Positions 1 through 5,721 of a DNA stretch of 10,741 nt are shown one piece after another. Where the stretch lies: positions 1 to 10,741 of the forward strand of contig SLPR01000350.1 in assembly GCA_007131895.1 (NCBI GenBank), in the 5' to 3' direction. Source of the stretch: Bacteroidales bacterium (GTDB lineage: Bacteria; Bacteroidota; Bacteroidia; Bacteroidales; UBA7960). The translations under genes were made by a program, and so were the position numbers. Position 1 is the first letter of the stretch; every line of letters begins with the position of its first letter. Below the pieces are notes generated by a model. That model made no database searches. It saw nothing but the letters and a program-made list of their open reading frames with translations, and was not told the DNA's origin.

Positions 1-20
1 ACCAATTTTTTCATCCTCTC
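1..20 (+). repeat. Left arm of perfect 20-bp inverted repeat
   Basis: Bases 1-20 are the exact reverse complement of bases 336-355. This arm contains the stop codon of the truncated TPR ORF and may continue to the left of the window. The inner flanks (from 21 and before 336) do not match, so the inner border is sharp. Confidence 0.9.
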
Positions 21-322
21 ACGTATAATATAATGGCAGCTTTATTCAATGAATTTGCCCTAATCTGCAAAAAAGTTTCATTGCGGGTTGTTTCAGTTTT
101 ATTGATAACCTGGTAATAGTTTAACAGGGCGTTTTTTTGATCGTCAACTTCTTCAAATTTAAAAGCTTGCTCATATAGCTGAAGAATTGATTGCTTCTGG
201 AGGGTTAAATCTGTGTTGGAGGAAAACAATTTTTCCGGGGCAACCAAAAGAAATACAAATACTATCCACAGGCAGAGCCTTTTTGCGGTTGTTATGGCAA
301 GAGATGCATCCATTTTCTGCAT
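11..322 (-). CDS. Truncated N-terminal fragment of a secreted or membrane TPR protein
   Basis: This is a 103-residue ORF. Residues ~14-35 form a basic N-region (K14, R15) followed by a hydrophobic stretch, as in a signal peptide or signal anchor. Residues ~42-103 are helical and resemble the first one or two TPR units; the pattern 'LYEQAFKFEEVDDQKNALLNYYQVI' is followed by 'ANSLNKAAIILYVRG', which looks like helix A of the next TPR. The ORF then stops abruptly in mid-repeat, exactly where a 20-bp inverted repeat begins. Bacteroidota TPR proteins with this beginning are usually several hundred residues long (sensor kinases, LuxR-type regulators), so I read this as a cut-off gene. The stop overlaps an ATG (ATGA at 14-11) opening a frame that starts M-K-K-L and leaves the window, so a downstream overlapping gene or a frameshift is also possible. 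Start codon ATG at 322; M4 is an alternative. A -7-like box lies ~56 bp upstream. Confidence 0.55.
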   Translation of the reverse strand: MQKMDASLAITTAKRLCLWIVFVFLLVAPEKLFSSNTDLTLQKQSILQLYEQAFKFEEVDDQKNALLNYYQVINKTETTRNETFLQIRANSLNKAAIILYVRG

Positions 323-335
323 TTAATGAACTCTG

Positions 336-355
336 GAGAGGATGAAAAAATTGGT
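336..355 (-). repeat. Right arm of perfect 20-bp inverted repeat
   Basis: This is the exact reverse complement of bases 1-20 and lies 13 bp upstream of the TPR ORF start codon. On the plus strand it reads as a purine-rich stretch followed by ATGAAAAAATTGG, which opens only a 14-codon frame. The pair of arms encloses 315 bp. It could mark an invertible segment, a small mobile element or an assembly fold-back. Confidence 0.9.
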
Positions 356-377
356 TGAAGGAAAAACCTTGTTTAAG

Positions 378-385
378 CAAAAATA
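378..385 (-). promoter_or_regulatory. Candidate -7 box for the truncated TPR ORF
   Basis: The minus strand reads TATTTTTG, a full match to the Bacteroidota -7 consensus TAnnTTTG, ~56 bp upstream of the start at 322. I see no good -33 TTTG at the right spacing, so this rests on one box only. It lies outside the inverted-repeat-bounded segment. Confidence 0.3.
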
Positions 386-665
386 ACAATAAATTATTTT
401 ACAGGTTAATCCAGCAACAAAAACCGGTAACTATTCAGGATGTAGTATGTTAGGTAAATGCAAGAAAACCGGAGGTGCAGATAGAGAATATTTATTATGT
501 GTATCGATTATTGACCTGATATATACAATATAATTTTGAGCCCCTTTATCTAAAAAAAGCGTGATATTTTGGTTTTGATTTTATTATTGCGAATAGCACT
601 TTCAGATAAAACCCTTATACCCGCCGGTCAATATCTTGTTCAAGCCTAATGGTATCTGTTGTGGG

Positions 666-715
666 GTTTAAATGGGTGTGTCTGCATGCATTCCGTTTTC
701 TGTAACTAAAACAGG
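666..715 (+). repeat. Dispersed repeat, copy 1
   Basis: Aligned without gaps to 10683-10732 in the same orientation, this stretch differs at 6 of 50 positions (88% identity). Shared blocks include ATGGGTGTGTCT and CATGCATT. Similarity fades immediately after 715. It belongs to no feature I can name. Read on the minus strand both copies give a similar short peptide (P-x-L-x-T-E-N-x-M-H-x-D-T-P-I), but the differences are not mainly synonymous, so I do not treat it as a gene fragment. Confidence 0.8.
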
Positions 716-820
716 ACCTGATCTGCAAATTATCTATAAAAAACGAAAAGATATCCTTTTGTCTTTCAGGAGGAAATACCTGTACCGCATTACCGGGCAA
801 GGCAGACGGAAAGTGCAGAA

Positions 821-876
821 AAACAAAGAGGCTGTCTCAGAAGCTGGAAAACACTTTTGAGACAACCTTTTTGTTT
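821..876. terminator. Long hairpin, probable bidirectional terminator
   Basis: An inverted repeat with 19-bp arms (821-839 and 858-876) matches at 17 of 19 positions, with an 18-nt loop. The core is AGGCTGTCTCA against TGAGACAACCT, and the outer arms are A-rich against T-rich, so either strand has a T-run after the stem. It lies ~150 bp past the stop of the minus-strand T9SS gene and is the only strong hairpin I saw downstream of it. Another possibility is a terminal remnant of an insertion sequence or MITE. Confidence 0.55.
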
Positions 877-1021
877 GGGATTACTTTTGCCTATGATTTG
901 TTGTTTTTTCTTTTGTTCCCTTTGCGGGTTATTTTCAGAAAACTTTTCAGAACATCTTCAAAAACAATTGCATGCTTAGGCTGGCATTTTTTTGTTTTTG
1001 GGTAAGTGATGTTTTCAGACA

Positions 1022-4000
1022 TTATTTTACCAGCATCATTTTACCAGACCATACGCCAGTGGCAGTGGTGATACGATAGAAGTAAACACCCTGTTCAATT
1101 CCGTGAGCATTCCAGCGGAATGTATGGGTGCCGGGGGCAACCTGTTCGTTGGTTAGAGTGCTCACCAGGCGACCATTGATGTCATGTACAGTAACGGTAA
1201 CCTGCTGCGATACGGATGATGTAAAGCTGATATGGGTATATTGACTGAAAGGATTGGGGTAGATGCGAACATCCTCCATGCGTGGAGTGACATCAATTAC
1301 TGATACGGTTCCATCTTCATACTCCACAAAGCATTTGAGCGTCCAGTCTCCGGGGTAGTCTGCCAGATCTCCTTCTCCAAGCTTGATCCACTGATCCTGT
1401 AAAAACAGGAAGCTTTGTTCATATGGAGCATTGTCGTCTCGGCCCCAGTAGCCGCCCTGGGTAAGTTCTATCACCAGTCCGATATGACCTGTAAGACCTT
1501 CCTGACCATCTACATCCACTACGTTCCAGGTGTTGCCACCCAACACTGGGTTGTCTGTTAGAATTCCGCCGGGATCTGCCACATTGGTTGTCCAGGTGTT
1601 TTGATCTTCCATTTCCAGCGCATGCCAGTTGATGGGAGCGTTGGTTCCTTCGTTGGCGATATAGGCTATCTGTATGATGCGTCCGGTTTGCTCTCCAAGG
1701 TCAATGGCCACACCTAACTTCCAGGGCTGGTCGTTTTGCAGGCCAAGACCAGTGATGTTTTGTGCATCGATATTGCCATACCAGTCACCGTCAATATCGC
1801 GCCACTCAATTTCATAATTGTCGGAAACTGCAGTGTTCTCATTGGGAGAGTTGTCGGTGGCTTCTACAAAGTATATGCCGAATGTCTCATCATCCTGGGC
1901 AGGCAGCCAGGCGGTAAAATAGTCGCCGCTTGCAGTCATGGGGATATGGGTTTGTTCGCCATCAATAGTAAGCACAATGTTGGCCGAAGCAATACCTGAT
2001 TCATCTGTGATGCGGGCTTTTACCCTTGCTTCTTCACCGGCCATAGCCAGGGCAGGGGTTTCGATCATTTCTATTACCGGAGGATCTTCGTCTTCATCCC
2101 ATTCAATGGGAAAGGGATCGGAAGTGGCATGGTTGCCGTTGACATCGGTCATGGAGAAGGTGATGGTACCACTGATGGGTTCCTGACGCGCAGGAATCAC
2201 ACCGGTGAATTCAAACAGGCCCTTGTTGGTGCCTTCCATGTCAATGTTTTCAGAGTGACCATCGATGGTATACATACCAGTAACGGTTGCCATGGGCGAA
2301 GCATTGCTTACTTTCAACACCAGGTGCATGTCCTCTCCTGTCATGGCCATATTGCCCTCCAGTTCAACAGCTACAGGTGGATCTTCATCCACACTGCCTT
2401 CGTACATCATGCCATAGGTGTCCCAGTGTCCGGCACGTCCGTCTTCCCATACCACAAGGAAATCCTGTCCGTTGGTTGTCACTCTGGAGTTGTTCTGGCT
2501 GCCCTCTGCAGTGCTTATGGCGATAGGATCGCCAACGATCTCGCCCATCATATTGATGCGTGCTCCGTATATGTCGTAATACAGTACAATTCCTTCACGG
2601 TACTGCTGACTCCATGAGGCAAAGAACTCATTGCCGTTGCTGCCCAGTGATACCCATGTACGGCTCAGATCGTCTTCTACCAGGGAGATCGCGAATTCTT
2701 CACCCACCTGATTGCCTTTCAGGTCAATGAGTCTGCCATACAAACTTGAGCGGATATGGTCGCGGTTGTCTTCCCAGGCTACCAGGATCCGGCCGTCGGC
2801 TTTGGTCATTTTTGAAATACCCTTGTTGTGAGCCTCCGGAGTGGTGATGGGAAAGTCCTGACCGGCAAATTCTCCGTCAGATTGAATCATCTGGCCGTAA
2901 ATGTTGCGGTTGCCCGTGCGGTTGTCGTCCCAGCTTACCATGAAATATTCTCCGGTAAATACCACTGAGGGTACAATTTGGTCGGCATTACCCGGTATAC
3001 CTTCCGGACGGATCCTGAAAGGTGAACCAATATTCTGACCTTCAGTGGAAATAAAACGTCCCCAAATTTCACGGGGGTTTTGTCCCTGCTGCCATACAGT
3101 GAGAAATTTCTCTCCATCAAAGGCAGAAGCTGAGAAGGATGCTGTGTTAATGGTCTGTTGCGGTGATACCTGGAATCTGTTTCCAACGGGTTGTCCGGTA
3201 GCATCCAGCACCTGTGCCATGTAGTCGCGGTTGGTGTCAGCGGGGCTGCGCTGCTGGGCCCAGGTAAACAGAAAGTGGTCTCCGCCAAAAACCATGGTGG
3301 GGAAGAAGAAAGGCTGCCATGTAAACTGGGCCACTTCCACTTCAGTGTCCATGTGTACTGTGCCATCGGTATCCATAAATCGGCCCCAGTAAGCAGAAGT
3401 AGCACTGCCCAGACGGCGGTCGTTGTATACTACAAAGTATTGCTCTCCGTTGAAGGCCACCACAGGATTACCTTGAGAATGGTTTTCGGCGGCAATGGGC
3501 AGCTCGTCGGTTTCAATGTTTACCCATCTTGCCAGTCGCTCTGAGGTTTCTGTCATATTCTCCTGTGCGGAGGCATCCACGGCTACAACCTTGAAAAGAG
3601 CTGTTGTGGAACTGCCCTGGGCAGGAATATGTGCATGATAAAGTCCGTCATCTCCCAACTCAAGTTCAAGGGTGTCAGTTACTGCTTCTTCCAGAGTGAA
3701 GATAAGTGATGCGTAGGATATTCCGGAAGGATCATCCAGATCCACAGCTACATGACCTTCTTTGTTTAATCCCAAAACATAGGGGAAATTTACCCAGGTA
3801 ATCACCGGACCTTCCGTGTCGGCATACCAGGTAAGGTCAAATTCTTCTGAGTCGCCGGTATTGCCAAATTCATCCATCATGGTGAAAAATACGGTGCCTT
3901 CAGCAGGTCCGTCAGGTGCAGGAATAATACCACTGAAAAGATAGAAAGTGCCATCTTTGTCTTCATTATCACCATCTCCGTTGTCACCATTCTCGTCATC

Positions 4001-5563
4001 ATCCACTTCACCTTCCAGTGACATGGTTACACTCTGCATGTCGCCATCACCAATAGTATAGTTGGCAATTACAGAAGATACCATCGATTCATCCCATACG
4101 GTAAGAGAAAGTTGCATGGGTTGATTCTCCACCTGGGTATTGCCATCCAGTGATATGACCATGGGAGGGGCAATGTCGCTGTCTGATATGGGAGCTACTT
4201 TTACATTGTCCACAAATACATCATACATGGGGCCAAGATGTTCAGCAGACCTTCCGTAGAATGCCAGTCTGATATGGCCGGAATAGCCGTTAAGATTAAT
4301 GGATTCATTTTGTCCGTTAGGAGAGATTGGAGTGTTTTGATCCCAGGTGGCAAGTATATTATTTATTGACCATGTTTCCCCATTGTCGTCTGAGATCACC
4401 ACATAGAAAAACTTGGATGAATCAAAATTAGCGGAGTCTGTGGTGTTTCTAATGGTGAGGGCCAGGTCGAAGCTGAGCTCATATTCGAGATCTTCGTCAT
4501 CGTGCAGGTATATGGGGGGAGTAATCAGCCACTCATTGCGGGTGAGCACCAGTGATACTCTTGCTGAAGGGCTACCGCCTTCCTGGTTGCCAAAAGCAGT
4601 GCCTCCCCAGGAAGAGATTGTGCTGGTAAATTGAGTGTCCTCAGAAATTTCACCGCGTGCCTCCGACCAGTCCTGTGGAGGAAAGGTGTTAAATACCTGC
4701 ATAAACGGGGGATGCAACACGGGATCGTGCGCATAGCCTTGCAGAGGCAAAGCAAACGGAGTTTCACTGCCATTGTGGGAAATGCTGAGCGTGGCATTTT
4801 TATAACCCCCTGTAAGGGGAGCCAGCGCTACGAAGATTTCTTCTGAACCCAGCAGTTCAATGGTTAGGGGCAACTCAGATTCAACCAATGAGAATTCATC
4901 AGCATGTTCACCTTCAATGGAAAATGCTGTGACCTCCAGGTCATCCAGTCCAAAGTTATAAATGTGGAAAGATTCTGCACCACTTTGAAGAACATCTATG
5001 GTGCCAAAGAGCAGCGAGTCGCCGGGATAGGCGAAGAATTCAGGCTGCTGGGAATACCATCTTGGATAAGATACCTCATCCAGCACAAATGACCTGGCAC
5101 CGTCCCCGAAGTTGCCATTTCCCTGGTAGGTCCAGCGGAAATAAGCATGGTCGGAGGTGTTGTTGGTAAGTGTGTAGGTTTGCTCTGTCCAGTCGCCGTT
5201 ACTTCCGTAAAGGGTATCCAGCTGTACCCAGGTGTTTCCGGCATCATAACTTACAGCTACAATGACTGAGCACGCTTGGTTATCAGGTGTGGCGTTGGAA
5301 CGCCAGAAGAAAGAAACTTCGTCAACCTCGGTGGTAAGATCCATTCTTGCTGATGTCAATGGCTCGTTGGGCGCATTGGTGTAAGAGCAGAAAGCACCCT
5401 GGCCTACATAACCGTTTCCGGTAATGCTCCAGCGGGGTGAAGCTTCCCAGCCCACAGGAGGGAAAAAATCCCATTCAAACCCCTCGGTAGTGGTGTTTTG
5501 TGCCTGAAGGGCCATCAGGGGGAATGCCATTAATAAAAAAAAGAGAGTTTTAATTTTTTGCAT
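1022..5563 (-). CDS. Giant T9SS-secreted multidomain protein with Ig-like and propeller-like repeats
   Basis: This 1513-residue protein should be exported by Sec and then cross the outer membrane by the type IX system. Residues 1-21 are a signal peptide with cleavage likely after LQA. Next come a jelly-roll/choice-of-anchor-J-like domain (~26-170), an ASH or choice-of-anchor-D-like domain (~175-278), a second jelly-roll domain (~285-458, ending 'VFVDNVKV'), and two Ig-like domains (~464-580, ~584-684). Seven ~51-57-residue repeats follow (~695-1056), with strands of the type 'F-x-G-E-x-Y-F-x-V-x-W-x-D-x-R' and 'Y-G-R-x-I-x-x-x-G', consistent with a seven-bladed beta-propeller. Two more Ig-like domains (~1061-1157, ~1160-1256), an unrecognised domain (~1258-1425) and a T9SS type A sorting domain (~1431-1513; YPNPF, GVYFYRI, final GKMMLVK) complete it. 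Residues 519-538 are an Asp/Asn-rich insert. No catalytic site is evident; adhesion or ligand binding is inferred. It is transcribed divergently from the CHAT gene. Confidence 0.93.
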   Translation of the reverse strand: MQKIKTLFFLLMAFPLMALQAQNTTTEGFEWDFFPPVGWEASPRWSITGNGYVGQGAFCSYTNAPNEPLTSARMDLTTEVDEVSFFWRSNATPDNQACSVIVAVSYDAGNTWVQLDTLYGSNGDWTEQTYTLTNNTSDHAYFRWTYQGNGNFGDGARSFVLDEVSYPRWYSQQPEFFAYPGDSLLFGTIDVLQSGAESFHIYNFGLDDLEVTAFSIEGEHADEFSLVESELPLTIELLGSEEIFVALAPLTGGYKNATLSISHNGSETPFALPLQGYAHDPVLHPPFMQVFNTFPPQDWSEARGEISEDTQFTSTISSWGGTAFGNQEGGSPSARVSLVLTRNEWLITPPIYLHDDEDLEYELSFDLALTIRNTTDSANFDSSKFFYVVISDDNGETWSINNILATWDQNTPISPNGQNESINLNGYSGHIRLAFYGRSAEHLGPMYDVFVDNVKVAPISDSDIAPPMVISLDGNTQVENQPMQLSLTVWDESMVSSVIANYTIGDGDMQSVTMSLEGEVDDDENGDNGDGDNEDKDGTFYLFSGIIPAPDGPAEGTVFFTMMDEFGNTGDSEEFDLTWYADTEGPVITWVNFPYVLGLNKEGHVAVDLDDPSGISYASLIFTLEEAVTDTLELELGDDGLYHAHIPAQGSSTTALFKVVAVDASAQENMTETSERLARWVNIETDELPIAAENHSQGNPVVAFNGEQYFVVYNDRRLGSATSAYWGRFMDTDGTVHMDTEVEVAQFTWQPFFFPTMVFGGDHFLFTWAQQRSPADTNRDYMAQVLDATGQPVGNRFQVSPQQTINTASFSASAFDGEKFLTVWQQGQNPREIWGRFISTEGQNIGSPFRIRPEGIPGNADQIVPSVVFTGEYFMVSWDDNRTGNRNIYGQMIQSDGEFAGQDFPITTPEAHNKGISKMTKADGRILVAWEDNRDHIRSSLYGRLIDLKGNQVGEEFAISLVEDDLSRTWVSLGSNGNEFFASWSQQYREGIVLYYDIYGARINMMGEIVGDPIAISTAEGSQNNSRVTTNGQDFLVVWEDGRAGHWDTYGMMYEGSVDEDPPVAVELEGNMAMTGEDMHLVLKVSNASPMATVTGMYTIDGHSENIDMEGTNKGLFEFTGVIPARQEPISGTITFSMTDVNGNHATSDPFPIEWDEDEDPPVIEMIETPALAMAGEEARVKARITDESGIASANIVLTIDGEQTHIPMTASGDYFTAWLPAQDDETFGIYFVEATDNSPNENTAVSDNYEIEWRDIDGDWYGNIDAQNITGLGLQNDQPWKLGVAIDLGEQTGRIIQIAYIANEGTNAPINWHALEMEDQNTWTTNVADPGGILTDNPVLGGNTWNVVDVDGQEGLTGHIGLVIELTQGGYWGRDDNAPYEQSFLFLQDQWIKLGEGDLADYPGDWTLKCFVEYEDGTVSVIDVTPRMEDVRIYPNPFSQYTHISFTSSVSQQVTVTVHDINGRLVSTLTNEQVAPGTHTFRWNAHGIEQGVYFYRITTATGVWSGKMMLVK
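2396..3481 (-). repeat. Seven propeller-like protein repeats within the T9SS gene
   Basis: The repeats encode residues ~695-1056. The landmark strand recurs near residues 724 (AYWGRF), 780 (DYMAQV), 832 (EIWGRF), 887 (NIYGQM), 940 (SLYGRL), 997 (DIYGAR) and 1048 (DTYGMM), giving spacings of 51-57 residues. Between these, a hydrophobic strand ending in W/Y-x-D/E-x-R recurs (VVYNDRR, MVSWDDNR, LVAWEDNR, LVVWEDGR). The number seven and the spacing fit a closed seven-bladed propeller; the fold itself is inferred. Confidence 0.7.
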
Positions 5564-5620
5564 GCTGTAATAGTTTTAGGTTGTAATTGATTGTTCTCTT
5601 TTATTTATACCTTTTGCCAT

Positions 5621-5628
5621 CAAAAATA
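5621..5628 (-). promoter_or_regulatory. Candidate -7 box for the T9SS gene
   Basis: The minus strand reads TATTTTTG, matching TAnnTTTG, ~58 bp upstream of the ATG at 5563. No clear -33 TTTG is present 19-21 bp further up. It would give a leader of roughly 50 nt. The upstream half of this site is part of a 13-mer that recurs at 9775-9787. Confidence 0.4.
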
Positions 5629-5703
5629 ACCCACCGGCTAAAAAGTTTTATGAATTTTGTTGATAAAAGACTTTCCGTTTCCAATTAGTAGGATGAGTTT
5701 TTG

Positions 5704-5711
5704 TATTTTTG
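5704..5711 (+). promoter_or_regulatory. Candidate -7 box for the CHAT gene
   Basis: The plus strand reads TATTTTTG (TAnnTTTG consensus). A weak -33-like GTTTCC lies at 5677-5682, about 21 bp upstream. Transcription would begin only a few bases before the ATG at 5722, which favours either a near-leaderless message or use of the downstream start at 5788. Confidence 0.35.
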
Positions 5712-5721
5712 AAGGATATTT

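Larger units (their letters stand above)
356..1021. other. Non-coding stretch with a repeat and a hairpin
   Basis: I find no credible gene here. The short open frames at 615-800 (minus) and 672-860 (plus) overlap each other antisense, have no recognisable domain, and run through the dispersed repeat (666-715) or the hairpin (821-876). The stretch contains the candidate promoter of the truncated TPR ORF at one end and the 3' region of the large T9SS gene at the other. The repeat copy suggests decayed mobile or repetitive DNA. Confidence 0.6.

Noticed and set aside
342..386. 14-codon frame starting ATGAAAAAATTGG in the right inverted-repeat arm
   Set aside because: It has a start context like a signal-peptide gene but stops after 14 codons; noted only because the same start occurs in the left arm.
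615..860. Two mutually antisense short frames (61 and 62 codons)
   Set aside because: They overlap each other, have no recognisable domain, and include repeat and hairpin sequence. No RBS or promoter supports either.
2129..2617. 162-codon plus-strand open frame inside the T9SS gene
   Set aside because: Antisense to the propeller and Ig regions, with a His/Cys-scattered composition typical of a shadow frame.
2396..3481. CRISPR or tandem DNA repeat in the T9SS gene
   Set aside because: The repeats are visible only at protein level, with spacings of 51-57 residues and diverged codons; there is no regular DNA repeat-spacer array in the window.
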